This document shows positions 8,310 to 17,038 of a DNA stretch of 64,000 bases, in pieces (the stretch's first letter is position 1; each line of letters starts with the position of its first letter). The DNA is from Acidisoma sp. PAMC 29798 (GTDB taxonomy: Bacteria; Pseudomonadota; Alphaproteobacteria; Acetobacterales; Acetobacteraceae). Location: assembly GCF_030252425.1 (NCBI RefSeq), contig NZ_CP126994.1:3405001-3469000 (forward strand). Direction: 5' to 3'. Made by a program: the position numbers and the translations under genes. The notes under the pieces were generated by a model. It was not told the origin of the DNA. It did not search any database and was given only the letters and a program-made list of their open reading frames with translations.

Positions 8310-8776
8310 GGTCGTCGCGCATGGCGACGGGCCGCGACAATGCTCCCGAATACGAAGCCCTGGTTGCTCTCCTGGAAGAGGCCGGGGCAACCTTGCTCGC
8401 CCTCCCCAAAACCGGCCACTCCACAGCCGTGAAGGTGAGCGCCCTGCCCATCCTGCGAGAGGCGACGGAGGCCTATGGCTGGTCGGCCGCGACGATTCGG
8501 CCCCCCATGCCATCCGCCGCGCGCATCAGCCGGATGGATATCGCGATGGGTTACCTCGGTCTCATCCCTCAAGATAAGTACATGCTGCGGCGCGTGGTGG
8601 GATGCCGTTCCCTGATCCATCCGCTGACCGATCGACACCTCTACTCCTGGCGGCGGCTCGGCGAAGTCCTCGGGGCCGATCACAAGGCCGTACAGCGCTG
8701 GCACGCCGAGGGCATCCACCTCATCATAATGGGCTTGCGGCGCAAGGCGGCGGCGCAGGCCGCCCGGATCGCTTGA
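8306..8776 (+). CDS. DUF6362-like helix-turn-helix phage protein (possible small terminase)
   Basis: The 156-residue protein resembles the DUF6362 family found in alphaproteobacterial prophages. Typical segments are PSAARISRMDIAM, VLRRVVGCRSLIHPLTDRHLYSWRRLGEVLGADHKAV and QRWHAEGI. The last is a helix-turn-helix-like motif at about residues 105-135. In this cluster it takes the place where a small terminase subunit would be expected before the large subunit. That role is an inference; a transcription regulator is equally possible. Confidence 0.65.
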   Translation: MRSSRMATGRDNAPEYEALVALLEEAGATLLALPKTGHSTAVKVSALPILREATEAYGWSAATIRPPMPSAARISRMDIAMGYLGLIPQDKYMLRRVVGCRSLIHPLTDRHLYSWRRLGEVLGADHKAVQRWHAEGIHLIIMGLRRKAAAQAARIA

Positions 8777-8863
8777 CCCCACGTTTGCTTGACCGCCCGC
8801 GCGCTTGACCTCGTGTACCCTCACCGGTACCAGCAGCCACCCAACGGCGTCAGGGGCCTCAGC

Positions 8864-10099
8864 GTGACGATCGCGACTTCCGCTCTGCGTGTGGCCGACC
8901 GCCTTTCGATGGCGAGCGGAATTGGCAGAGACCCCTTTCGGGCCGATGATTTCTTGAAAGGCGCGCTCGGCGGTCGTGACCCGACCGCTTTCGGCCGAGA
9001 CTTCGGGCCAGACCAGATCATGCCAGGCCTCCGCATCCTGCTGACAGCGCTGGATGACGAGGCCGAACTTTCCCTGGTTGGCCGGATCGCCGCACGGTGG
9101 GACGCGATCCGCTGCCTGCGCAATCTCATTCGCATGCGCGATGAGGAGGAACGATCGCCGGCGATCACCAAGATCCCGATCCGACGCCCGCTGATCATTA
9201 CCGGCCTCCCGCGGAGCGGCACGACCTTCCTGCACCGCTTGCTCGACTGCGACCCGCGGACACGCAGCCCAAGTTGTTGGCAGACGATGGCGCCCTACCC
9301 ACCGGCGCGCGGGCGCGATCGGCGGATCGAGACGACAGATCGGCAATTGCGCAGCTTTGCGCGCATGGCGCCGGGGTTCCGCGACGTCCATCCCCTCTCC
9401 GCCACCATGCCGCAGGAATGCACTGAAATCACCGCGCAGATTTTCCAGTCGCTGCGATACGACACCACATTCCGCGTGCCGCGCTATCTGGAATGGCTGG
9501 ACGGGCATGGCCACGACCTCGCCTACCGGTTCCACAAGCGCTTCCTCCAACATCTGCAGCATCAAACTGCGGACGACGCCGAGGCCATTCAATGGGTACT
9601 AAAATGCCCCGACCATGTCTTCGCCCTCGACGCGATCCATGCGGTCTACCCCGATGCCCGGATCGTTTTCGTGCATCGTGATCCACTGAAGGTTCTGCCC
9701 TCCGTCGCACGCCTGACCGAAATTCTTCGGAACCCCTTTGCGCGCGTCCAAAGCGCGGAGGATATCGGCGCGCAGGTGACGAGCCGCTGGCGGCTCGGCG
9801 TGGAGGCCATGGCACGCGCCGCCGATGACGATGCGGCGGGCGCGATCTTCCATATCCAGTATCGGGACCTGACGGATGATCCTCTCGCCACACTCTCGGC
9901 CCTCTATGATCATTTTCAGATGCCCTTGCACGATACGGCGCGCATCGCCATCGAGGCCGAGTTGAGCCGCACCACGAAGGGTGGCTATGGCGATAACGTC
10001 TACCGATTCAGCGATCATGGCCTGGATGCAAGCCGAGAGCGCGCACATTTCGCCGCCTATATGAATCGCTTCGACGTCGCCGAGGAAGTCTCGCTTTAA
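8864..10099 (+). CDS. Sulfotransferase-family protein (probable phage cargo gene)
   Basis: The protein shows the two PAPS-binding signatures of sulfotransferases: PRSGTTFLHRLLDCDP near residue 115 (5'-phosphosulfate loop) and VFVHRDPLKVLPSVA near residue 268 (3'-phosphate site). It would transfer sulfate from PAPS to a hydroxyl acceptor, perhaps a lipid or glycan. I took the GTG at 8864 because AGGGG sits 7 bases upstream; an upstream TTG at 8789 would add 25 residues. It sits between the DUF6362-like gene and the late promoter, where phages often carry genes that alter the host, so lysogenic surface modification is plausible but unproven. Confidence 0.8.
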   Translation: MTIATSALRVADRLSMASGIGRDPFRADDFLKGALGGRDPTAFGRDFGPDQIMPGLRILLTALDDEAELSLVGRIAARWDAIRCLRNLIRMRDEEERSPAITKIPIRRPLIITGLPRSGTTFLHRLLDCDPRTRSPSCWQTMAPYPPARGRDRRIETTDRQLRSFARMAPGFRDVHPLSATMPQECTEITAQIFQSLRYDTTFRVPRYLEWLDGHGHDLAYRFHKRFLQHLQHQTADDAEAIQWVLKCPDHVFALDAIHAVYPDARIVFVHRDPLKVLPSVARLTEILRNPFARVQSAEDIGAQVTSRWRLGVEAMARAADDDAAGAIFHIQYRDLTDDPLATLSALYDHFQMPLHDTARIAIEAELSRTTKGGYGDNVYRFSDHGLDASRERAHFAAYMNRFDVAEEVSL

Positions 10100-10123
10100 T
10101 AATTTACGATTTCGAAACTTTTA

Positions 10124-10152
10124 TTGACAAACGCCCCGGTTTCATCTATATA
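10124..10152 (+). promoter_or_regulatory. Strong sigma-70-type promoter before the structural operon
   Basis: TTGACA at 10124-10129 and TATATA at 10147-10152 are separated by exactly 17 bases, in an AT-rich patch that stands out from the GC-rich surroundings. Transcription should start near 10159, leaving a leader of about 145 bases before the terminase gene. No long gene is annotated over it. It is the best promoter match seen in the window. Confidence 0.8.
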
Positions 10153-10159
10153 ACTTTAT

Positions 10160-10305
10160 ATGATGTAGCGTTCTGTCGATGACGTTCCTATTCATGACAT
10201 GAAACCGCGCATCGTTTCCCCCATTCTCTTCAGTCCATGAACGAAGCTTTCGGCAGCTTGATCGTTTAAGAGTGGTGTCCGTATGCAAAGGGTTCAGAAC
10301 GCGCA
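10160..10305 (+). promoter_or_regulatory. 5' leader of the structural operon with three tiny ORFs
   Basis: Three ATG-initiated mini-ORFs lie in a row: 10199-10240 (13 codons), 10237-10269 (10 codons, overlapping the first as ATGA), and 10283-10321 (12 codons, overlapping the terminase start). None has a strong ribosome-binding site. They may be chance, or may influence terminase translation. No hairpin terminator or riboswitch pattern was recognised. Confidence 0.3.
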
Positions 10306-11664
10306 ATGGCGATCGTTCTGACCCTGGCCGAATGGTCAGAACTCGTTCTCCTTCAAGTTGAGCAATCACCCGCAGTCCATCACCGCTTGCTGATCGCACG
10401 GCTTGAAGATGTCAGCCAGGGTCGCACCGACCGGTTGATGGTGCTGATGCCACCAGGCTCAGCCAAGTCCACCTATGTCTCGATGCTCTTCCCCGCCTGG
10501 TGGCTGGCACAGCATCCGCGCCACGCACTGATCATGGCGTGCCATACCGATAGCCTGGCCAGCCATTTCGGCCGACGGACACGCGCCTTGGTGCAAGAGT
10601 TCGGCGCGACCCTCGGCTACAGCCTCGCCACCGACGAACGCGCCGCACACCGATGGCGGACAAAGGATGGCGGCGAGTATTTCAGTGCCGGCATTCGTGG
10701 TCCCATCGCCGGCCGCCGCGCCGACCTCGCGATCATCGACGATCCTGTAAAATCCTGGGCAGAAGCCGATTCACCGACGTCGCGCCAGCATGCCTGGGAT
10801 TGGTACCGATCCGATCTTCTGCCGCGGCTGAAGCCACGCGGCCGTGTCGTCATGGTCATGACACGCTGGCACCAGGATGACCTCGGCGGCCGCATTCTCG
10901 ACAACGAGACGGGCTGGACGGTGCTGAACCTGCCGGCCTTGGCGACGGCGAATGACCCGCTCGGCCGTCACGAGGGTGACGCGCTATGGCCCGATTGGGA
11001 AGACGCTGCCAGCCTACACCGGAAGAAAGCGGCCATGGGGGAGCGTGCCTTTGCGGCACTGTTTCAACAGGATCCCCGCCCCCTTGCGGGCGGCCTGTTC
11101 ATCACCGAGCGCATCGCGCTTTGCGACGTTCCGCCCGTGGACACGGATTGCATTCGCGCCTGGGATTTGGCGGCGACACTGCCCACCCCTGGGCGTGACC
11201 CCGACTGGACGGTGGGATTGCGATTGGAGCGCGATCGTGACGGGCGCTATATCGTAACCGATCTGCAACGCCTGCGCGGAACACCGGGCGAGGTGGAAAG
11301 TGCCATCACCGCCACTGCGCGGATGGATGGTGCGGCTGTCGCGATCGCCCTGCCGAAGGATCCTGGCCAGGCAGGCAATGCCCAAGTGGATTACCTCACT
11401 CGGCGGCTCGCCGGGTACCGTGTTGCGGCCACACCTGAAACGGGCGCGAAAATCACGCGCGCCGGCCCTGTGGCCGCACAGGTCGAGGCCGGCAATCTGC
11501 GACTTCTGCGCGGAGCCTGGAATCACACGTTCCTGGAAGAGCTTCGCGACTTTCCACATGGATCCAAGGACGATCAGGTCGATGCGCTGTCGCGCGCCTT
11601 CATGAGCCTGATCGCCAAAGGCACCGCCACCCATCGCGTCCAGGTGTCGATGTTCAGCCGTTAG
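10306..11664 (+). CDS. terL: Phage terminase large subunit
   Basis: The 452-residue protein is the packaging motor ATPase and nuclease. The Walker A-like motif PPGSAKST lies near residue 49, the Walker B motif LAIIDDP near residue 140, and the coupling segment VMVMTRWHQDDLGGRI follows. The C-terminal nuclease domain starts at IRAWDLAATLP and ends with HGSKDDQVDALSRAF, which has the metal-binding Asp residues. The length is normal for the family. It would cut concatemeric DNA and drive it into the prohead through the portal, which is encoded next. The start has only a weak SD. Confidence 0.93.
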   Translation: MAIVLTLAEWSELVLLQVEQSPAVHHRLLIARLEDVSQGRTDRLMVLMPPGSAKSTYVSMLFPAWWLAQHPRHALIMACHTDSLASHFGRRTRALVQEFGATLGYSLATDERAAHRWRTKDGGEYFSAGIRGPIAGRRADLAIIDDPVKSWAEADSPTSRQHAWDWYRSDLLPRLKPRGRVVMVMTRWHQDDLGGRILDNETGWTVLNLPALATANDPLGRHEGDALWPDWEDAASLHRKKAAMGERAFAALFQQDPRPLAGGLFITERIALCDVPPVDTDCIRAWDLAATLPTPGRDPDWTVGLRLERDRDGRYIVTDLQRLRGTPGEVESAITATARMDGAAVAIALPKDPGQAGNAQVDYLTRRLAGYRVAATPETGAKITRAGPVAAQVEAGNLRLLRGAWNHTFLEELRDFPHGSKDDQVDALSRAFMSLIAKGTATHRVQVSMFSR

Positions 11665-11676
11665 AGGGAGCCGATA

Positions 11677-13089
11677 ATGTTCGACGCGATCCGCGCGCTG
11701 ATACCGCGCGACGCTGATTATCCGGCCCGCGTCGGCACACTCGATGTTTTGCGCCGCATTCTCAACGGCACCCTGTACGATGTGTTGCCCTACCAATTCC
11801 GCGAGGAGCGCGGCGCTGGCGGTGAATACATTCCCATCCGTCAGCGGCGCCCCTCGATCCGCTACGCCCTCTGTCGCACCGTGGTGGAAGACAGCGTCGC
11901 CTTGCTCTTCAGCGAAGGCCATTTCCCAACCGTGGAATGCGCCGATCCTGCAACGCGCAGCTTCGTCGCCGATCTCATGGTCGATGCCGGGCTGAACGGG
12001 GTGATGATCGACGCCGCTTTGCGCGGCGCGGTGGGTTCGGTCGCGCTGCTGTTGCGTATCCTGAAGACCCGCGTCTTCGTCTCGGCGCTCGACACCATCT
12101 TCCTCACGCCCACATGGCGATCAGACGCGCCCGACACACTGGCGGCGGTGACGGAACAATATAAAGTGCGTGGTGCCGATCTCGCGGCCCAAGGCTATGA
12201 CATCGCCGAGCCTGCTGCGGACTACTGGTTCATGCGGCGGTGGGACGGCGATGCCGAAACCTGGTTCCTACCCTGGGCGGTGGGTTTGGCAATGTCGGCC
12301 GAGCCCGAAATCGATGCCGCGCGCACGCTGCGGCATGGCTTGGGCTTCGTCCCGATCGTTTGGATTCGCAACCTGCCCGGTGGCGACGGCATCGATGGCG
12401 CCTGCACCTTCCGCGCCGCGATCGAGACCAGCATCGAAATCGACTACCAACTCTCCCAGGCCGGTCGTGGCCTCACGTATAGTTCTGACCCAACCCTACT
12501 GATCAAGGAGCCGGCAACCACCGACCGGGAGATCATCAAGGGCGCCGGCAATGCCCTTGTCGTCAGCAAGGATGGTGACGCCCGGCTGCTGGAGATCGGC
12601 GGCACGGCGGCCAATGCGGTCATCGACTACGTCAGGGTCTTGCGCGAACTGGCGCTGGAAAGTGTCCATGGCAACCGCTCCAGCGCGGACCGCATCGCCG
12701 CCGCGCAATCCGGCCGCGCCCTGGAGTTGATGAACCAAGGCCTCATCTGGCTCGCCGACAACCTTCGCATTTCTTACGGCCAGAACGGCCTGCTTCCGCT
12801 GATCCGCATGATTATCGCGGCGGCCGAACGCTATCCCCTCACGGTGCTCGGCAAGCCGGTGCCGGCGATGGACCGTGGCGCGCGACTGTCACTCGATTGG
12901 CCACGCTGGTATCCGCCAAGCGCCGCCGACCAACTCGCCGAAGCGCAAACGCTGTCGACGCTTGCGGCCGCCGGCCAGATCAGCCGCGAGACCGCAATCC
13001 GCACCATCGCCGACAGCTACGGCATTCAGGATGTCGCGGCAGAACTCGACCGGATCACAAAGGAACACGCTTCGGATGACCATTCCTGA
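11677..13089 (+). CDS. Phage portal protein
   Basis: The 470-residue protein follows the terminase, the usual place of the portal. It has the pattern of SPP1-gp6-like portals: an N-terminal part with LPYQFREERG, a middle part with FVPIVWIRNLPGG, and the C-terminal LELMNQGLIWLADNLRISYG helix region. It forms the dodecameric ring at one capsid vertex. An SD-like AGGGAG precedes the ATG by 7 bases. Its 3' end overlaps the scaffold-like gene by 14 bases. Confidence 0.85.
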   Translation: MFDAIRALIPRDADYPARVGTLDVLRRILNGTLYDVLPYQFREERGAGGEYIPIRQRRPSIRYALCRTVVEDSVALLFSEGHFPTVECADPATRSFVADLMVDAGLNGVMIDAALRGAVGSVALLLRILKTRVFVSALDTIFLTPTWRSDAPDTLAAVTEQYKVRGADLAAQGYDIAEPAADYWFMRRWDGDAETWFLPWAVGLAMSAEPEIDAARTLRHGLGFVPIVWIRNLPGGDGIDGACTFRAAIETSIEIDYQLSQAGRGLTYSSDPTLLIKEPATTDREIIKGAGNALVVSKDGDARLLEIGGTAANAVIDYVRVLRELALESVHGNRSSADRIAAAQSGRALELMNQGLIWLADNLRISYGQNGLLPLIRMIIAAAERYPLTVLGKPVPAMDRGARLSLDWPRWYPPSAADQLAEAQTLSTLAAAGQISRETAIRTIADSYGIQDVAAELDRITKEHASDDHS

Positions 13090-13486
13090 ACCCGGCCCCG
13101 CACCGGCAGCCGCCGAGACGCTCGATTCCCTGCGCGAGCGAGCGGCGCAACTGGAACAGCAGGTCCGCAGTTTGAGCGAACAATCTCGCACACAATTGCT
13201 GATGGCGGAACTGAAGACCGAAGCGGTGCGCGCCGGCATCGTCGATCTCGACGGGCTGCGCCTGGTCGACACGACAACCCTTCAGGTCAATGAGCGCGGC
13301 GAGGTCACCGGCGCATCGGCGTTGATGGAGCATTTCAAACGCCAAAAGCCGTGGCTTTTCGGCAGTGCCTCCAGCTCACCCACGGCCGCTCCGCCCCCGT
13401 CCCAACCGGCCCGCAGGAAGCAGGCAGTCGATATGAGCCACGACGAATATCGCGCCGCCCGCGCGGCGCTGCTTCGGCGCGTGTGA
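13076..13486 (+). CDS. Probable head scaffolding protein
   Basis: The start at 13076 overlaps the portal stop region, giving 136 residues. An early coiled-coil segment (DSLRERAAQLEQQVRSLSEQSR, residues ~17-40) is followed by a Pro/Ser-rich linker and a basic C-terminal helix (SHDEYRAARAALLRRV). Small acidic coiled-coil proteins with a basic tail between portal and capsid genes are often scaffolds. No protease domain is seen here or nearby. The role is assigned from position and shape, not from a recognised family. Confidence 0.6.
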   Translation: MTIPEPGPAPAAAETLDSLRERAAQLEQQVRSLSEQSRTQLLMAELKTEAVRAGIVDLDGLRLVDTTTLQVNERGEVTGASALMEHFKRQKPWLFGSASSSPTAAPPPSQPARRKQAVDMSHDEYRAARAALLRRV

Positions 13487-13532
13487 CACCGTGTCCGTCA
13501 TCCGCTTCACCATTGAAGAATAAACGAGGATC

Positions 13533-14858
13533 GTGATGGGCATTGAAAATTTTCCCCTGGCCTTGCAGCCGATCATTCAGGAGGGCTTTCTGGAGCGCGA
13601 GTTCCAGCAGGCGCTCCGATCCCGCCTCGGCTATCGCGCCGTCGCGGATCGGGAAGATATTTCCGTCGGCATCGGTGAGACGCTCACAAAGACGCGCGCC
13701 GGCCTCAAGCCGAGCGTGACGACCCCGCTCTCCCCCGCTGCCAACACCAACCTCGATAATGGCCTCACGCCCTCCGGTTGGGGCATCGAGCAATATACCC
13801 TCACGCTCAACTTCTATGCCGCGACCGCCGATCTGAACATGGTGACCAGCCGCGTCGGCATCGCCAACCAGTTCCTGCAAAACGCCTATACCAATGGTGA
13901 GCAGGCGGCGCGCAGCCTGGATGAGCTGGCAAGGAACGCACTGTTCCAGGCGTATTTCGGCGGCAATACCCGTGTAACCGCCACGTTGTCGGCCGCCGGG
14001 CCGACGATCCTGGTCGATGACGTGCGCGGCTTCCAGACCGTCTTTGTCAACGGCGTGCAAGTTCCCGTCTCCTCCGCCAATCCGCTGGCGGTGACCGTGG
14101 GCGCGGATATCTATACGCTGAGCGCGGTGACGACGGACACGGTCAGCCTATCCTCGACGCCGAATGGCGCTTCCGGCAGCCTGATCTTCACCACCAGCGT
14201 CGCGGTGGCTGACGGCACCATCGGCATGACCGTTCAGGCGGCCACCGCAAGCGCCATCCTGCGGCCGGGTGGGCGGACCAATACCGCCCTGCTGCAGCCC
14301 AATGACAGCCTGACGATGGGTAATCTTCTCGATGCCGTCGCGACCTTGCGCAAGAATGCCGTGCCGGAGATCGATGGCGTCTATAATTGCTACCTCGACC
14401 CGGTTTCGTCGCGTCAGCTTTTCGCCGATCCCGACTTCAAGACTCTGTTCACCGGCGCCACATCAGGCAATGCCGTCTTTCATGATGGCATGGTCAATGA
14501 CTTCCTCGGGCTGCGCTTTATTCCCACCACCGAGGCCTTCGTGCAGGCACATCCGACGATCGCCGGCCTCGCCGTGCGTCGCCCGATCATCTGCGGCCAA
14601 GGCGCGCTCATCGAAGGCGATTTCGCCGGCATCGGCGCAGATGATGTGGCACCGAAGGACTCCATCGTGACCATCGTCGATCAGGTGGCCATGGTGACGC
14701 GGGAACCGATCGATCGCTTGCAGCAGATCATCGCCCAAAGCTGGTATTGGATCGGCGGCTTCTGCGCGCCGTCCGATACCACCACAACGCCCTTGACCGT
14801 GCCGACCGCGACCAACGCCGCCTATAAGCGCGCGGTGATGGTCGAGCATGCAGGCTGA
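13533..14858 (+). CDS. Major capsid protein
   Basis: The 441-residue protein begins with a predicted N-terminal arm (IIQEGFLEREFQQALRSRLGYR) and has the YNCYLDPVSSRQLFADPDFKTLF segment often seen in HK97-fold capsids of the N4-gp56 type. Residues about 147-242 form a Thr/Val-rich beta stretch that looks like an inserted surface domain. AGGAT lies at SD distance from the ATG. It would assemble into the icosahedral shell. Family assignment is moderate; the position after portal and scaffold supports the role. Confidence 0.8.
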   Translation: MMGIENFPLALQPIIQEGFLEREFQQALRSRLGYRAVADREDISVGIGETLTKTRAGLKPSVTTPLSPAANTNLDNGLTPSGWGIEQYTLTLNFYAATADLNMVTSRVGIANQFLQNAYTNGEQAARSLDELARNALFQAYFGGNTRVTATLSAAGPTILVDDVRGFQTVFVNGVQVPVSSANPLAVTVGADIYTLSAVTTDTVSLSSTPNGASGSLIFTTSVAVADGTIGMTVQAATASAILRPGGRTNTALLQPNDSLTMGNLLDAVATLRKNAVPEIDGVYNCYLDPVSSRQLFADPDFKTLFTGATSGNAVFHDGMVNDFLGLRFIPTTEAFVQAHPTIAGLAVRRPIICGQGALIEGDFAGIGADDVAPKDSIVTIVDQVAMVTREPIDRLQQIIAQSWYWIGGFCAPSDTTTTPLTVPTATNAAYKRAVMVEHAG

Positions 14859-14863
14859 CGCGA

Positions 14864-15172
14864 ATGGCAAGCGGCAGCATCTCCGCCTTCAATCCTGAAG
14901 GCACAGTCTCGGTCGCGGCTGGCACGACCAGTCAGGCGGCATCTCTTCCCGGCACCGGCCCATCCCTCCTCGTCTATAACAGCACGACCGCCATCGCCTA
15001 TCTTCGCCTTGGTGCGACGACAAGTCTCACCGCGACAAGCAGCGATTTGCCGATACCGGCGGGTAGCCAGATGCTGTTGAGCGTGAGTACGACCGTGACG
15101 GCAGCGGCCGTTGTGCTGTCTACGGCAAGTGGGCGCGTCTACCTCACCCGCGGCTCGGGCTCGGTATACTAG
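14864..15172 (+). CDS. Probable capsid decoration or head-associated protein
   Basis: The 102-residue protein is Ser/Thr/Ala-rich with regular beta-strand alternation and no charged core, like small head decoration proteins. It starts 5 bases after the capsid gene stop. I do not recognise a named family; decoration is inferred from position and composition. Confidence 0.5.
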   Translation: MASGSISAFNPEGTVSVAAGTTSQAASLPGTGPSLLVYNSTTAIAYLRLGATTSLTATSSDLPIPAGSQMLLSVSTTVTAAAVVLSTASGRVYLTRGSGSVY

Positions 15173-15181
15173 GAAACGACG

Positions 15182-15559
15182 ATGAGTTTCACGGATGCGC
15201 AGCGCACGGATATTCGCCGTTTTTGCGGCTATCCAGCGTATGGCGCGGGTGCCAGCGGTTTCCAGGGCTGGCGATTTTTTCAGGCCTACGGGTTGTTGGA
15301 ATATCGACTGAACAACCTGTCCGCGGCTGAAGAAGCGGTCGCGCTGCAATATGTCGTGACCTTACAAAATCTCGAAATGGCGGTGCCGAACGCCGCGGAG
15401 AATCTTGATACGGACCAGGCCGCGGTCTGGACTCGCAACCGTGATGAGCCGCGAGACCGGGCCGCCTTATTCGACGATTGGCGCCGCCGGCTATGCGCTT
15501 TTCTCGGCATTCCTCCAGGTCCGGCCGTCGCCGATCCTGGAATTACCTTGGTTGTGTGA
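15182..15559 (+). CDS. Head-tail connector-type protein
   Basis: The 125-residue protein is mostly helical, with DAQRTDIRRFCGYP at the N-terminus and a RRRLCAFLGIPPG segment near the C-terminus. Small helical proteins in this position commonly form the adaptor ring under the portal. Its TGA shares a base with the next ATG (TGATG). The exact adaptor family was not recognised. Confidence 0.55.
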   Translation: MSFTDAQRTDIRRFCGYPAYGAGASGFQGWRFFQAYGLLEYRLNNLSAAEEAVALQYVVTLQNLEMAVPNAAENLDTDQAAVWTRNRDEPRDRAALFDDWRRRLCAFLGIPPGPAVADPGITLVV

Positions 15560-16212
15560 TGGACGCAGCGCGCTTGAATGATCGCGTCGCCCGCGGATTG
15601 GGGCAGGCGGCACTCCGGATTGGGGACCCCTATGACGCATACCGACCCTGCGGGCCCCTCGCCCCGCTCGCGCGGACGAATTTTGTGGTGCAGCTCGCGG
15701 TCGCCTTCCATGGCGAGGATCGCGATTGGCATCGCAGCGCACGGTACGGCCAACCGCTGTGGTTCGCCATTTGCGATAATGCCTATACCTGCCCTGGCGA
15801 CTATCTGGTGGGTCCGCTCGGCACTTTCTTTGTCGCGGCGCAACCGCCACTGCTACCCACCGTCTGTGTGCAGACAAATCGCCTGCTGCGCGTGACGCGG
15901 GCGGGTGGCGCGCGTGCACCGGGCATCAACGCTTATGGCGGCGTCCAGCAAGGTGAGCAGGATCTGCTCCTCGATGCTTGGCCCGCAAGCGTGCTCGCCG
16001 CCGGTGGCGGCAGTGGCCACGGCGGACCTTTGCCTGGACAACCGGGGCCGCCGAGCATGACCGTGCTGCTGCCCGCATTGCGGGGGAAGCAAGCCCTGGA
16101 ACTTCGTCAGGGCGATCTGATCACCGATGAGGCGGGGTCTGTGTCCGTCGTCTCCAGCGTCGAGCTCAGCCCACTTGGTTGGCGCCTCAATGCCGTCGAA
16201 GCGGTGGTGTGA
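15559..16212 (+). CDS. Neck/connector protein of unknown family
   Basis: The ATG at 15559 overlaps the previous stop by one base and gives 217 residues. A longer upstream frame would overlap the connector gene and is less likely. The protein has TFFVAAQPPLLPTVCVQTNRLLRVTRAG and a C-terminal beta region. It lies between the connector and the tail-terminator candidate, and its TGA shares a base with the next ATG. The function is inferred from position only. Confidence 0.55.
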   Translation: MDAARLNDRVARGLGQAALRIGDPYDAYRPCGPLAPLARTNFVVQLAVAFHGEDRDWHRSARYGQPLWFAICDNAYTCPGDYLVGPLGTFFVAAQPPLLPTVCVQTNRLLRVTRAGGARAPGINAYGGVQQGEQDLLLDAWPASVLAAGGGSGHGGPLPGQPGPPSMTVLLPALRGKQALELRQGDLITDEAGSVSVVSSVELSPLGWRLNAVEAVV

Positions 16213-17015
16213 TGGCCGATCAATCCGACGTCGAAACCGCAATCGTCACCGCCGTCGCCACAGCTCTCGCCGGCGGGTCGGTTCCGAACCGCGTCTATCG
16301 CGGTTGGCCGACGACAGCCGCCCTGAGCGAAGATCTTGCCGTCGGCATCGTCAATGTCAGCGTCTTTCCCGCCGACAACCCGCGCGATACGACACGCTAC
16401 CCGGCGACATGGCGGGTGATCAAGACCACCACGCCGACCATGTCCGTCACTGTCGCGGGCGCCACGATCACCTTCACCGGCACGCCGGCCGCAGGCCAGA
16501 TGGCGGGCGCAGCCGTAGACGGCGCAACCTTCGTCTATCTTGTGCAGGCGGGCGATACCACGGCCCTGGTCGCCGCAAGCCTCGCGGCCCAGCTCATTGC
16601 CAGCGGGTGGATCGTGCAGGTCGCCGATGCCACGGTCACCATCCCCGCCGCGTTTCGCTTGGCCGCGCGTGTCGAGCAAGCACAAACTGCCTACCGCGAG
16701 ACACGGCGACAAATGCAGACCTTTCGCGTCAGCTGCTGGTGCCCGGGGCCTGCGCCGCGTGACCTGGTGGCGGGGATGATCGATTCGGCCATGGCCGATA
16801 CCGCGTTCCTCCCGCTGGTTGACGGCACATCGGCGCGGATCACGGCCGCCGGCGGCGCCACCATCGACCAAAGTGAAAACGCGACCCTTTATCGCCGCGA
16901 CCTTCTCTACGCCGCAGACTACCCCACGATCGTCACCGCCGCATTGCCGGCCATGCTGTTCGGTATTGGCACTCTCACCAGCCCCGCCGGAACGCTCGCG
17001 CCCCTTCTCGGCTGA
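16212..17015 (+). CDS. Probable tail terminator or tail-completion protein
   Basis: The ATG at 16212 overlaps the previous stop, giving 267 residues. The sequence DVETAIVTAVATALAGG at the start and ARVEQAQTAYRETRRQMQTFRVSCWCPGPAPRDLVAGMIDSAMA later resemble terminator-like proteins that cap the tube before head joining. A gene of this size directly before the sheath is the usual place of a tail terminator in Mu-like contractile phages. A middle beta segment (residues ~70-115) may be an inserted domain. Family identity is not certain. Confidence 0.55.
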   Translation: MADQSDVETAIVTAVATALAGGSVPNRVYRGWPTTAALSEDLAVGIVNVSVFPADNPRDTTRYPATWRVIKTTTPTMSVTVAGATITFTGTPAAGQMAGAAVDGATFVYLVQAGDTTALVAASLAAQLIASGWIVQVADATVTIPAAFRLAARVEQAQTAYRETRRQMQTFRVSCWCPGPAPRDLVAGMIDSAMADTAFLPLVDGTSARITAAGGATIDQSENATLYRRDLLYAADYPTIVTAALPAMLFGIGTLTSPAGTLAPLLG

Positions 17016-17038
17016 TCCGTGTTTTCGAAGGAAACATC

